64,000 nt of DNA from Pseudomonas sp. GM41(2012) (GCF_000282315.2 NZ_AKJN02000012.1:1-64000); one strand, 5' to 3'. Positions 1 through 8,393 are shown, numbered from the stretch's first letter. Notes: generated from the sequence alone by a model not told the origin. Numbers and translations: made by a program.

Positions 1-34
1 TTTTTTATGGGCGGGGTAAACCCAGCGACCGGGA

Positions 35-712
35 TCAGTCGTTGAAGTCTTCCCAGCCGCCCATTTGTTTCCAGCGATTGACGATGCCGCAGAACAGCTC
101 GGCCGTCTTCTCGGTGTCGTAGCGAGCCGAGTGAGCCTCACGACCGTCAAAGTCGATGTCTGCTGCCTGGCAAGCCTTGGCCAGTACCGTTTGACCGTAA
201 GCCAGACCGGCCAGGGTCGCGGTATCGAAGCTCGAGAACGGATGAAACGGGTTGCGTTTCATGTCCAGACGCGCGACAGCGGCGTTGAGGAAACCCAGAT
301 CGAAGCTGCTGTTGTGCCCGACCAGAATCGCCCGTTTGCAGCCGTTGGCTTTCAGGGCCTTGCGGATGCCGCGGAAGATATCGGTCAGGGCCGTTTCTTC
401 GCTCACCGCCATACGCAGCGGATGATCGAGTTTGATCCCGGTGAATTCCAGCGCGGCCGCTTCAATGTTCGCGCCTTCAAAAGGCTCGACGCGGAAGAAA
501 TAGGTGTGATCGGGATACACAAACCCTTTTTCATCCATTGCGATAGTGGTTGCGGCAATTTCCAGCAGGGCGTCAGTGGCAGAGTTGAAACCACCGGTTT
601 CAACGTCGACAACGACTGGCAGGTATCCACGGAAGCGCTCAGCCATCGGGTGGCGCGAACCACCTCCGCCGCCTTGACCGTCCTGTTCGTCGTCGAAATG
701 GTCTTCACTCAC
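35..712 (-). CDS. rnt: Ribonuclease T
   Basis: DEDDh-type 3'-5' exoribonuclease that trims 3' ends of tRNAs and other small stable RNAs, acting in the cytoplasm as a homodimer (family knowledge). All catalytic groups are visible: VVVDVETGGF at residues 33-42 (Asp, Glu), HNSSFD at 133-138 (Asp) and HSARYD at 194-199 (His, Asp). The length of 225 aa is normal for the family. Ahead of the exonuclease fold is a short acidic and glycine-rich head with five consecutive glycines. The start codon overlaps the end of pyrC by 4 nt, so the two genes are almost certainly co-transcribed and translationally coupled. The pyrC-rnt order is the one I remember from other pseudomonads. Confidence 0.97.
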   Translation of the reverse strand: MSEDHFDDEQDGQGGGGGSRHPMAERFRGYLPVVVDVETGGFNSATDALLEIAATTIAMDEKGFVYPDHTYFFRVEPFEGANIEAAALEFTGIKLDHPLRMAVSEETALTDIFRGIRKALKANGCKRAILVGHNSSFDLGFLNAAVARLDMKRNPFHPFSSFDTATLAGLAYGQTVLAKACQAADIDFDGREAHSARYDTEKTAELFCGIVNRWKQMGGWEDFND

Positions 713-1755
713 GCGTGTTCCTCCAGCAGGCGCCAGCGCAGTTTTTCACCGGCGCGCAGCGGGATTACGGTCAGCTCGCCAAATGGCAGGCTGGTTGGGG
801 CGGTCCACTCTTCGCGGACCAGGGTGATGCGATCGGTGTTCACCGGCAGGCCGTAGAAACGCGGGCCGTTCAGGCTGGCGAAGGCTTCGAGCTTGTCCAG
901 CGCGTTGCGCTGTTCGAAGGCTTCGGCATACATCTCGATCGCTGCATAAGCGGTGTAGCAACCGGCACAGCCGCAAGCGGCTTCTTTGGCGTGCTGGGCA
1001 TGGGGCGCCGAGTCGGTGCCGAGGAAGAACTTGTCGCTGCCGCTGGTGGCGGCGTCGAGCAGGGCTTCCTGATGGGTGTTGCGCTTGAGGATCGGCAGGC
1101 AATAGAAGTGCGGCCGAATCCCGCCCACCAGCATGTGGTTGCGGTTGTACAGCAGGTGATGCGCGGTGATGGTCGCGCCAACATTGGCCGAAGCCTCGTT
1201 GACGAACTGCACGGCGTCGGCGGTAGTGATGTGTTCGAACACCACTTTGAGGCTCGGGAAGCGCTCGACCACACGACGCATGTGCTCATCGATAAAGATT
1301 TTTTCGCGATCGAACACGTCGACATCGCCACGGGTGACTTCACCGTGAACCAACAAGGGCATCCCGACTTCGGCCATGGCCTCAAGTGCAGGGAAAATCT
1401 TGTCGATGCTGGTGACGCCAGAGTCCGAGTTGGTGGTCGCGCCGGCCGGGTACAGCTTGGCAGCGTGAATGAAGCCGCTGGCCTTGGCCTCGCGAATTTC
1501 TTCGGGCTGGGTGCGGTCGGTCAGGTACAGCACCATCAACGGTTCGAAGCGGCTGCCAGCCGGGCGTGCAGCGAGAATCCGCTGGCGATAGCCGTCGGCT
1601 TCAGCGGTGTTACGCACCGGAGGTACCAGGTTGGGCATGATGATCGCGCGACCAAAGGTGCGCGCGACATCCGCGACTGTATTGGGCAACACAGCACCAT
1701 CGCGAAGATGAATATGCCAGTCGTCGGGACGCAGCAGGGTCAGGCGGTCGGACAT
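709..1755 (-). CDS. pyrC: Dihydroorotase
   Basis: Catalyses the reversible cyclisation of carbamoyl aspartate to dihydroorotate in de novo pyrimidine synthesis; cytoplasmic amidohydrolase with a binuclear metal site. Seen directly: the HIH metal motif (His14, His16), the lysine expected to be carboxylated (Lys100, in HAAKLYPAG), metal-binding histidines in LLVHGEV (137) and FEHI (175), and the catalytic Asp248 in LGTDSAPH. The 348-aa length matches the E. coli PyrC class rather than the longer PyrX/PyrC' proteins. It is the first gene of a two-gene unit with rnt and is divergent from motY. Confidence 0.97.
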   Translation of the reverse strand: MSDRLTLLRPDDWHIHLRDGAVLPNTVADVARTFGRAIIMPNLVPPVRNTAEADGYRQRILAARPAGSRFEPLMVLYLTDRTQPEEIREAKASGFIHAAKLYPAGATTNSDSGVTSIDKIFPALEAMAEVGMPLLVHGEVTRGDVDVFDREKIFIDEHMRRVVERFPSLKVVFEHITTADAVQFVNEASANVGATITAHHLLYNRNHMLVGGIRPHFYCLPILKRNTHQEALLDAATSGSDKFFLGTDSAPHAQHAKEAACGCAGCYTAYAAIEMYAEAFEQRNALDKLEAFASLNGPRFYGLPVNTDRITLVREEWTAPTSLPFGELTVIPLRAGEKLRWRLLEEHA

Positions 1756-1914
1756 GAGGGGATTCCAGGCGGGTCAAACTGAGGGGAATGCTACCGGAAA
1801 AGACTCTTCCAGGCACTCGCTATCAAGTTTTGCAGGAAGCTTCCGATATCCAACAGGTATGCCGTAAACATCTGTGTGTCGGTCTTTTTGTTGTAGAAGC
1901 CAGTGGAGCCTCCC

Positions 1915-2823
1915 GTGCGCCAGCGTTATTTAGCCTTGCTCAGCGTGTTTGCCAGCCTTCCTGCGATGGCGCTCACTTTCCAGACCCGTCTGGAGAGCAT
2001 TGAGTGGACGGTCGAAGGAGACAAGTTCGAGTGCCGCCTGACTCAACCGATCACCGATTTTGGTTCGGGTGAATTCGTGCGTCGCGCTGGCGAGCAAGCG
2101 ACATTCCGTCTGAAGGCCTATAACTCGATGATCGGCGGCGGCTCGGCCACCTTGCTGGCGGCGGCTGCACCCTGGCAGCCGGGGCGTGGCGACATCAACC
2201 TCGGTTCTGTGCGAATCGGCAGCGGCAATGTGTTGTTCAACAGTTCGCAAGTTCAGGCGGGCCGTTTGATCAGTGGCCTGATGGATGGCCGCAGTCCGGT
2301 CGTTCGACATTCCTCGGGCGATGGCCGGGTGTCGGAAGTGCGTCTGTTGCCCGTCAAGTTCAGCAAGGCGTTTAACGACTATCAGGGCTGCGTGGCGAAG
2401 CTGCTGCCGAAGAATTTCGAGCAGGTCAAGCAATCGCAGATCGGCTTCCCCGGCGAAGGCATCGATCTCGACGCGCAGGCCAAGGCGCAATTACAAGTGA
2501 TGCTGGAGTTCATGAAGGCTGATCCGACGGTCAACCACATCGAGCTCGATGGCCACTCCGATAACAGCGGCAACCGCCTGACCAACCGTGACCTGTCGCG
2601 GCGTCGGGCCCTGGCCGTCATGGAGTTCTTCAAGGCCAACGGCATTCAGGAATCGCAGATCACCGTGCGCTTTCACGGCGAGCGTTATCCACTGGCGCCC
2701 AATACCAATTCCGCCAACCGGGCGAAGAACCGTCGGGTCAATGTACACCTCGCGCGCGTTGCGCCCACCGAAAAGCCGGCCCCTCAGGCCACTGCATCGG
2801 CGAGCGCCGCGTCGACCTCCTGA
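1915..2823 (+). CDS. motY: Flagellar motor protein MotY (OmpA-like, secreted)
   Basis: Periplasmic protein that forms part of the ring around the flagellar basal body and supports stator assembly (known for MotY of Vibrio and Pseudomonas). The product has a Sec signal peptide (about residues 1-19, ending in PAMA), an N-terminal MotY-specific domain, and a C-terminal OmpA/MotB peptidoglycan-binding domain with ELDGHSDNSG and NRDLSRRRA motifs (about 205-285), then an Ala/Pro-rich tail. I chose the GTG at 1915, because GGAG lies 6 nt upstream and the signal peptide then begins with MRQRYLALL; an upstream GTG at 1903 is possible. Position between pyrC and argG matches PAO1 motY. Confidence 0.9.
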   Translation: MRQRYLALLSVFASLPAMALTFQTRLESIEWTVEGDKFECRLTQPITDFGSGEFVRRAGEQATFRLKAYNSMIGGGSATLLAAAAPWQPGRGDINLGSVRIGSGNVLFNSSQVQAGRLISGLMDGRSPVVRHSSGDGRVSEVRLLPVKFSKAFNDYQGCVAKLLPKNFEQVKQSQIGFPGEGIDLDAQAKAQLQVMLEFMKADPTVNHIELDGHSDNSGNRLTNRDLSRRRALAVMEFFKANGIQESQITVRFHGERYPLAPNTNSANRAKNRRVNVHLARVAPTEKPAPQATASASAASTS

Positions 2824-2952
2824 ACCCGCTGTTATCGTCGCTCACTCGACATAATCTGTCGCTTCGTCGTCATAAGCTGTCGCGCCTCTGTAAATTATCC
2901 TGCATGACCGGTAGACTTGACGGCTTTCCGTAGAACCCCGTGGAGTGATGGC

Positions 2953-4170
2953 ATGGCGGACGTAAACAAGGTCGTTCTGGCGTATTCCGGCGGCCTGGAC
3001 ACTTCGGTGATCCTCAAGTGGCTGCAGGATACTTATAACTGTGAAGTCGTGACCTTCACCGCTGACCTGGGTCAGGGCGAAGAAGTCGAACCTGCACGCG
3101 CCAAGGCACAGGCCATGGGCGTGAAAGAGATCTACATCGACGACTTGCGCGAAGAATTCGTGCGCGATTTCGTTTTCCCGATGTTCCGCGCCAACACCGT
3201 TTACGAAGGCGAGTACCTGCTGGGTACTTCCATCGCTCGTCCGTTGATCGCCAAACGCCTGATCGAAATCGCCAACGAAACCGGCGCTGACGCCATTTCC
3301 CACGGCGCCACCGGCAAGGGTAACGACCAGGTTCGTTTCGAACTGGGCGCCTACGCCTTGAAGCCAGGTGTGAAAGTGATCGCTCCGTGGCGCGAATGGG
3401 ACCTGCTCTCCCGTGAAAAGCTGATGGATTACGCTGAAAAGCACAACATCCCGATCGAGCGTCACGGCAAGAAGAAATCCCCGTACTCGATGGATGCCAA
3501 CCTGCTGCACATCTCCTATGAAGGCGGCGTGCTGGAAGACACCTGGACCGAGCACGAAGAAGACATGTGGAAATGGACCGTCTCCCCGGAGAAGGCTCCA
3601 GATAAAGCGCAATACCTGGAACTGACCTACCGCAACGGCGACATCGTGGCACTGGACGGCGTCGAAATGACCCCGGCCACCGTGCTGGCGACGCTGAACA
3701 AGATCGGTGGCGAACACGGTATCGGCCGTCTCGACATCGTTGAGAACCGTTACGTGGGCATGAAGTCCCGTGGCTGCTACGAAACCCCAGGCGGCACCAT
3801 CATGCTGCGCGCCCACCGTGCGATCGAATCGATCACCCTGGACCGCGAAGTGGCTCACCTCAAAGACGAGCTGATGCCTAAATACGCCAGCCTGATCTAC
3901 ACCGGTTACTGGTGGAGCCCTGAGCGTCTGATGCTGCAACAGATGATCGATGCATCCCAGGCCCACGTGAACGGCGTTGTGCGCCTGAAGCTGTACAAGG
4001 GCAATGTGATCGTCACCGGTCGCAAGTCCGACGAATCGTTGTTCGATGCCAACATCGCGACCTTCGAAGAAGATGGCGGCGCCTACAACCAGGCCGACGC
4101 AGCGGGCTTCATCAAGCTCAACGCGTTGCGCATGCGTATTGCGGCAAACAAAGGCCGGAAGCTTTTCTGA
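2953..4170 (+). CDS. argG: Argininosuccinate synthase
   Basis: ATP-dependent ligation of citrulline and aspartate to argininosuccinate, the penultimate step of arginine synthesis; cytoplasmic homotetramer. The N-terminal PP-loop AYSGGLDTS (about residues 10-18) binds ATP, and the GATGKGNDQVRFE signature (about 117-129) is the family pattern. The length of 405 aa is typical. The start at 2953 gives the canonical MADVNKVVLAYSGG opening; the frame stays open 12 codons further upstream, which I regard as non-coding. It is followed by a rho-independent terminator and appears monocistronic. Confidence 0.97.
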   Translation: MADVNKVVLAYSGGLDTSVILKWLQDTYNCEVVTFTADLGQGEEVEPARAKAQAMGVKEIYIDDLREEFVRDFVFPMFRANTVYEGEYLLGTSIARPLIAKRLIEIANETGADAISHGATGKGNDQVRFELGAYALKPGVKVIAPWREWDLLSREKLMDYAEKHNIPIERHGKKKSPYSMDANLLHISYEGGVLEDTWTEHEEDMWKWTVSPEKAPDKAQYLELTYRNGDIVALDGVEMTPATVLATLNKIGGEHGIGRLDIVENRYVGMKSRGCYETPGGTIMLRAHRAIESITLDREVAHLKDELMPKYASLIYTGYWWSPERLMLQQMIDASQAHVNGVVRLKLYKGNVIVTGRKSDESLFDANIATFEEDGGAYNQADAAGFIKLNALRMRIAANKGRKLF

Positions 4171-4189
4171 GATCTTTGAAACCGTAGAG

Positions 4190-4222
4190 TTGTGGCCTTG
4201 TCGGTGACAAGGCCACAATTTC
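4190..4222 (+). terminator. Terminator after argG
   Basis: A 13-bp perfect stem (4190-4202 with 4206-4218) and a 3-nt loop lie 20 nt after the argG stop codon and are followed by a short T-rich run. Confidence 0.8.
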
Positions 4223-4325
4223 TGAATAGGGGGGGAGTTTTCCTGCCGGACATCGTGTTATCAGCGCTCTTTTTGTATCTGTAATACCTTCCTTCTGTTT
4301 CCTCTCTCTGAATGCTCTTCAAGCG

Positions 4326-4958
4326 TTACCTGCTTCGTGTCAGGTAAAAAGAGTGATCAAGAATCGTCAGACCGTGTGAATTCAAATTGTAAGCAATGCA
4401 AAGCGTTGGGCCGTTGCGATTCTTTGCCTGTTTTGAATGCTTGCTTGCGCTTTCCTTCAGTAATGCCTCCGAATCGGTACAGGTGAGAAATACGATCACT
4501 TGTGCAGGGCTTCCCTGTGGGTGACGGTTTTTTTCAATCCAAGCGCCGAACTCCATTTTCTTGTTTAGCCACCGCGCATCGACGATGTGCAGGTTTTTTA
4601 GCTGCTCGGCCATGCAAACGTGCTGTAGAGCCGAGAGTCCCGTCTGAATACTGATCCCGGCGGGAGGATCCTTCAGGTTATCGGGCCGCTGACCGCGTTC
4701 AGCGTTGTCCATCACTTTTATAAATTGCTTTCCCTTGCCGTAATCGGATGGCGCGTACAGCGACCGGTAGTTGAAATTGAGAGTGGCGAAGAAAAGAAAA
4801 AGCAAATAAAAAGGGAAACTGATCAGGAACCAGACATAGAGCTCCCGCTCCTTGTTGTCGAGAAAGGGCAGTGAGACGGCGGCCGATGTTTCAGAAATAG
4901 CGGCAAATATCGCAATGACTGTCATGGGGTTGATGATTTTTTTCTTTTGTTTGTTCAT
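4326..4958 (-). CDS. Uncharacterised two-helix membrane protein
   Basis: I do not recognise this 210-aa protein. The N-terminus is strongly basic (MNKQKKKIINP), followed by a weak hydrophobic stretch (about residues 12-32) and a clear membrane helix rich in Phe and Leu (about 41-60). The remaining ~140 residues are soluble, with no motif I can name; the pattern VIVFLTCTDSEALL (about 153-166) looks like a beta strand leading into a helix. Base composition is clearly lower in GC than the neighbours, as is the 580-nt gap before it. This, and the absence of a gene here in the PAO1 order I remember, suggests acquisition in this lineage. No partner gene is adjacent on the same strand. Coding status is likely but not certain. 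Confidence 0.6.
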   Translation of the reverse strand: MNKQKKKIINPMTVIAIFAAISETSAAVSLPFLDNKERELYVWFLISFPFYLLFLFFATLNFNYRSLYAPSDYGKGKQFIKVMDNAERGQRPDNLKDPPAGISIQTGLSALQHVCMAEQLKNLHIVDARWLNKKMEFGAWIEKNRHPQGSPAQVIVFLTCTDSEALLKESASKHSKQAKNRNGPTLCIAYNLNSHGLTILDHSFYLTRSR

Positions 4959-5537
4959 GTTTTTTGCTCATAAAGTATTGTCTTTTCTCGAATTATTAGT
5001 GTTTTTGGTTTTGATTTTAATAACTAAGTGGTCGGTGTTTATATTGGTGTGGTACTCCTTTTTAAGTTTTGAATTTCGAAGGTTTGATAGTAACGGTATT
5101 GAGTGTGTGGCGGGTACCTCTGTTGTTGGGTTTTGGGAGGTGATGGGTTTGGTTTGTTGTTGAAGTGTTGCCTGGTGTGATTTTTTATTACAACCTTGAT
5201 GTGCGGTGTTTGTGGTGTGGGGTTTCAAGTGGTAAATATCAGTTACTTTTAATGGTAGCTCAAGAGTCAGTATTCGTTGGATCGTCTTGCGACGAACCCT
5301 GCTATTTGGTTTTCTGGTTGTAAACAGAAACAAAAAACTGCGAATAATCGAAATGTTTTCAGGTTGATAAAGTTTTTACCCTGCCGGTATTTTTGGGAAT
5401 TTTGTAAGACTATTCTCTAATGTCTGTAGGGAATGTCTCTCGGTGTGGGTGGCCGAGGGGGGCGGCATGCCATGGGTGAAACGACTAGGCTATCGTGCGG
5501 GCTCTAAAAATTCGAACAGCGAAAATTGGACTTGCCC
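4959..5537. other. Low-GC, strand-skewed intergenic region
   Basis: This stretch of about 580 nt has no convincing gene. From about 4975 to 5230 the + strand is dominated by T and G and poor in C. Open frames exist on both strands (for example 4968-5333 on the minus strand), but they lack a recognisable domain and a good ribosome-binding site. The part nearest 5537 should hold the promoter of the response regulator; the part nearest 4959 should hold that of the membrane protein, whose leader would be A/C-rich and unstructured. Confidence 0.6.
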
Positions 5538-6164
5538 ATGAATAAAGTGCTGATCGTGGATGATCACCCCGTCATTCGTCTTGCGGTACGTATGCTAATG
5601 GAGCGTCACGGCTACGAGGTTATTGCAGAGACAGATAATGGCGTGGATGCGTTGCAACTTGCCCGTGAGCATATGCCGGATATTGTTATCCTGGATATTG
5701 GAATACCAAAACTTGATGGGCTGGAAGTCATAGCGCGTCTGACATCGACAGCAATGCCCATGAAAGTACTGATACTAACTTCTCAGGCGCCCGGGCATTT
5801 TTCTATGCGTTGCATGCAATCGGGTGCTGCAGGCTATGTCTGTAAGCAACAGGATCTCACCGAGTTGCTCAGTGCAATAAAGGCAGTATTGTCGGGCTAC
5901 AGTTACTTTCCGAATCAAGCCTTGCATACCGTACGTTCCAGTTTGGGGAACGCCAGTGAAGCCGATATGGTGGATCGGCTGTCGGGACGGGAAATGATGG
6001 TCTTGCAGCAATTGGCCCGGGGCAAGACCAACAAGGAGATTGCCGATGGAATGTTCCTCAGCAACAAGACTGTCAGTACTTACAAGACGCGTCTGTTGTT
6101 GAAGCTCAATGCCCGCTCCCTGGTCGACCTGATCGAATTGGCTCAACGCAATGGTCTGGTGTGA
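5538..6164 (+). CDS. Orphan LuxR-type (BvgA/EvgA-like) response regulator
   Basis: Two-component response regulator of the NarL/FixJ class, 208 aa. The receiver domain (about residues 1-120) opens with VLIVDDHPVIR and has the phospho-acceptor Asp in VILDIGIPKLDG (about 54). The C-terminal LuxR helix-turn-helix (about 145-205) contains LSGREMMVLQQLARGKTNKEI and the recognition-helix region NKTVSTYKTRLL. The opening MNKVLIVDDHPVIR resembles BvgA and EvgA. I chose the ATG at 5538 over a TTG at 5526. No sensor kinase is next to it, so the partner must be encoded elsewhere. A shared bidirectional terminator separates it from the convergent small gene downstream. Confidence 0.9.
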   Translation: MNKVLIVDDHPVIRLAVRMLMERHGYEVIAETDNGVDALQLAREHMPDIVILDIGIPKLDGLEVIARLTSTAMPMKVLILTSQAPGHFSMRCMQSGAAGYVCKQQDLTELLSAIKAVLSGYSYFPNQALHTVRSSLGNASEADMVDRLSGREMMVLQQLARGKTNKEIADGMFLSNKTVSTYKTRLLLKLNARSLVDLIELAQRNGLV

Positions 6165-6220
6165 CGGTCCCGGCGTTTGACGAGACGCGATGACCGGGGG
6201 GCATCAAGCGGCACTTAGTA

Positions 6221-6246
6221 AAAAGCCTCCGTTTCGGGAGGCTTTT
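6221..6246. terminator. Bidirectional terminator
   Basis: A 10-bp stem (6221-6230 with 6237-6246) flanked by A-run and T-run. It lies between the convergent response-regulator gene and the 59-aa gene and can serve both. Confidence 0.8.
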
Positions 6247-6251
6247 AGGTG

Positions 6252-6431
6252 TCATAGGTCAAAATCGTAATCGGCCAATTGCTTTTGCAGTCGGCGCTCC
6301 TCCAGCAGATTGTCGATGGTACGGCGTTTGCTCAGGTTGGTCTTCGCCACTTCAACCACTGGTTCAGCATCATCAGCCTCAACAGGGGTGAAGTCGTCTT
6401 CTACGTCCAATTGCTCTTTGCCAGTGCTCAT
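6252..6431 (-). CDS. Small conserved protein, PA3496 family
   Basis: A 59-aa protein with start ATG at 6431, preceded at good spacing by GGAG. The product opens MSTGKEQLDVEDDFTP, has a strongly acidic first half (PVEADDAEPVVEV) and a basic helical second half (SKRRTIDNLLEERRLQKQ), and ends YDFDL. I remember this as a conserved Pseudomonas protein encoded just next to nth (PA3496 in PAO1), sometimes named as a putative envelope-integrity protein; its function is not established as far as I know. No signal peptide or membrane helix is visible. It is easily missed because of its size. Confidence 0.85.
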   Translation of the reverse strand: MSTGKEQLDVEDDFTPVEADDAEPVVEVAKTNLSKRRTIDNLLEERRLQKQLADYDFDL

Positions 6432-6537
6432 AGTGTTACTCCAGGCTAAGGCTGCCTTTGGCGCTCCTTATATCGATAATCTCCCGGCGGGTAAAAAAGA
6501 TTTTTTCAATCGATAAATTGAAAAACCTAATAGCGCC

Positions 6538-7176
6538 TCAATCGTCCGACGTCTTTTGCTTGTATTCGCACAAGTCTTCGATCCGACAGCTGCCGCAGCG
6601 AGGCTTGCGGGCCAGGCAAACGTAGCGTCCGTGGAGGATCAGCCAGTGATGGGAGTCGAGCAGATATTCCTTCGGCACGAACTTCATCAGTTTTTGCTCA
6701 ACCTCGACCACATTTTTGCCGGGAGCAATGCCGGTACGGTTGCTGACCCGGAAAATATGCGTGTCCACGGCCATGGTCAGCTGACGGAATGCGGTATTGA
6801 GCACCACGTTGGCAGTCTTGCGGCCGACGCCGGGTAACGCCTCCAGCTCTTCACGGGTTTGCGGTACTTCGCCTCCATGACGTTCCATCAACAAGCGACA
6901 GGTCTCGATCACGTTTTTTGCTTTGCTGTTGAACAGGCCGATGGTCTTGATGTATTCCGACAGTCCCTCGACACCCAAGGCATAAATCGCCGCCGGTGTA
7001 TTGGCCACCGGATAGAGTTTCGCGGTGGCCTTGTTGACGCCGACATCGGTCGACTGCGCCGAGAGAATCACGGATATCAGCAATTCGAACGGCGAGGAGT
7101 AGGCCAGTTCGGTCTTCGGTTCCGGGTTGTCTTCGTGAAATCGGCGAAAAATTTCCAGACGTTTTGCGGCATTCAT
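6538..7176 (-). CDS. nth: Endonuclease III
   Basis: Base-excision-repair DNA glycosylase and AP lyase for oxidised pyrimidines. Visible features are the helix-hairpin-helix LPGVGRKTANVVL (about residues 114-126) with the catalytic Lys, the catalytic Asp in MAVDTHIFR (about 138), and the C-terminal [4Fe-4S] ligands spaced C-x6-C-x2-C-x5-C in CLARKPRCGSCRIEDLC. The length of 212 aa is standard. It is the last gene of the rnf cluster, only about 25 nt after the rnfE-like gene, the same position nth has in E. coli and P. aeruginosa. Confidence 0.97.
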   Translation of the reverse strand: MNAAKRLEIFRRFHEDNPEPKTELAYSSPFELLISVILSAQSTDVGVNKATAKLYPVANTPAAIYALGVEGLSEYIKTIGLFNSKAKNVIETCRLLMERHGGEVPQTREELEALPGVGRKTANVVLNTAFRQLTMAVDTHIFRVSNRTGIAPGKNVVEVEQKLMKFVPKEYLLDSHHWLILHGRYVCLARKPRCGSCRIEDLCEYKQKTSDD

Positions 7177-7201
7177 GGGCAGTGCATTTCCTCGAAGGCG
7201 G

Positions 7202-7789
7202 TCAGTGTGAGGGCGTCGAGCGGGTCCAGGCCTGACGTGCGGCGATCAGCAGTCCCAGTAGAATGAATCCACCAGGGGCCAGGGTGGCCAGGCGCAAGCC
7301 ACCGTCGGCAGTCAGCACCCAGCCTTGCCAGTCCGCTTGCGCAGTGCCAGCCAGCCATGGCAGATGGCTACCGAATGTTCCGTTGCCGATGAATTCGCGC
7401 AGCACGCCAAGGCCCGCCATCAACGCGCCGAACAGGCCACACAGGCGCAGGCGATCACGCCAGGCGCTCTGGAGAAAACCGGTGTGTTCCAGCACAACAC
7501 ATTGCAAGGCAATCAATCCTGCATAGAACCCTACATGGTGGTGCCATTGCAGCGACCATATTTGCACTGCGAATTCCGTGCAACTGGTCAGTGTGGCCGC
7601 TAGCAAGACGCTGGCAAGCAAACGTGTCTCTGGGACAAGTCGGGATCGCAAGGCGGCCATGCTCACTCCAAAGGCACTGATCACCACGATGAACATCAGC
7701 CACAAGCCCAGAGCGGACACCAATGAATCTGTGGCACCGATCAGCGGTGCAAGCATCAGCGAATTCTGCAGCGTCGATGACTTATTCAT
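7202..7789 (-). CDS. rnfE: RnfE/RsxE-like membrane subunit (divergent)
   Basis: Integral membrane subunit of an Rnf/Nqr-type electron-transfer complex, 195 aa with about six hydrophobic segments. REFIGNGTFG followed by LAPGGFILLGL matches the conserved C-terminal half of RnfE. The canonical first loop with a cysteine (LLGLCPLL in E. coli RsxE) reads LIGATDSL here (residues 16-23), so one membrane [2Fe-2S] ligand is missing; the second cysteine position appears kept as LQCVVLE (Cys97). The N-terminus is also shorter than usual. The gene overlaps the upstream rnfG by 8 nt and is followed by nth. Confidence 0.85.
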   Translation of the reverse strand: MNKSSTLQNSLMLAPLIGATDSLVSALGLWLMFIVVISAFGVSMAALRSRLVPETRLLASVLLAATLTSCTEFAVQIWSLQWHHHVGFYAGLIALQCVVLEHTGFLQSAWRDRLRLCGLFGALMAGLGVLREFIGNGTFGSHLPWLAGTAQADWQGWVLTADGGLRLATLAPGGFILLGLLIAARQAWTRSTPSH

Positions 7790-8393
7790 GAGCGCTGCTC
7801 CCGATCAACTGTTGTTGATGTTCGTCGAAATAGCGCAACGCGTCATGGATGGCGTTGATGACCGCTCGGGAAGTAATGGTCGCCCCCGCCATTTGATCGA
7901 ATTGCCCCTGATCCTTTTTCAAGGCCCAGCCATTGTCGGCAGGTTCGGTTCGGGACTTTCCGGAAAAAACCTGAAGCCAGGCATTGGGCCAGTCGGCGAG
8001 TCGACCGCCCAGCCCCGGAGTTTCCGATTGCTTGAGCGTTTTGACGCCCAGCACCTTGCCGTTTGCGCCGATGGCGATCAGCAATTCGATGGAACCCTCG
8101 TAACCCAGGGTCTGGCTGCGCAGCAACACGGCGCTGGTCTGGCCTGTCTTGGTTGCCAGGTAGCCACCCAGCAGCGTGCTGTTGGCCAACCCAGTGTTGT
8201 CGAGGGCGAGTGGCTGTTCCAGTGGCTGATTGTCGTAGCTTTCAGCAGGGAGCAGGTCCAGCAGGTTACGAGTGTCGATCAGGCGCTGTTCGGCCGCAAT
8301 GCGCGGCGCGCTGGTGTGCTGCACGAGGTAAGTCGCGCCAATCCCCAGGCCTGCCAGCACCACCAGAATCGCAACGCTCGACGCTCGGCTCAT
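7782..8393 (-). CDS. rnfG: RnfG/RsxG-like flavoprotein subunit
   Basis: Rnf-type subunit with one N-terminal membrane anchor (about residues 7-25) and a periplasmic FMN-binding domain, 203 aa. The flavin-attachment motif is present as AGATITSRAV; the Thr that would be linked to FMN by phosphoester is Thr172. GRLADWPNAW and SETPGLGGR also match the family. The ATG at 8393 overlaps the rnfD-like stop by 4 nt; the frame is open upstream but the extra sequence is the shadow of rnfD. RnfG is thought to pass electrons between RnfD/E and RnfA or RnfC; here its usual partners are altered. Confidence 0.9.
   Translation of the reverse strand: MSRASSVAILVVLAGLGIGATYLVQHTSAPRIAAEQRLIDTRNLLDLLPAESYDNQPLEQPLALDNTGLANSTLLGGYLATKTGQTSAVLLRSQTLGYEGSIELLIAIGANGKVLGVKTLKQSETPGLGGRLADWPNAWLQVFSGKSRTEPADNGWALKKDQGQFDQMAGATITSRAVINAIHDALRYFDEHQQQLIGSSAHE

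Noticed and set aside
4968..5333. Possible 121-aa gene upstream of the unknown membrane protein
   Set aside because: Composition is threonine/lysine/asparagine-rich because of the skewed bases; no good start signal and no domain.
4326..6164. Genomic island or prophage remnant
   Set aside because: Composition is atypical, but no integrase, attachment-site duplication, tRNA or phage gene is visible, so I call it only a low-GC islet.
7173..7358. A 61-codon frame overlapping the rnfE end, as evidence for an rnfE frameshift
   Set aside because: The main rnfE frame reaches a normal end with intact conserved C-terminal motifs; the other frame is a shadow.
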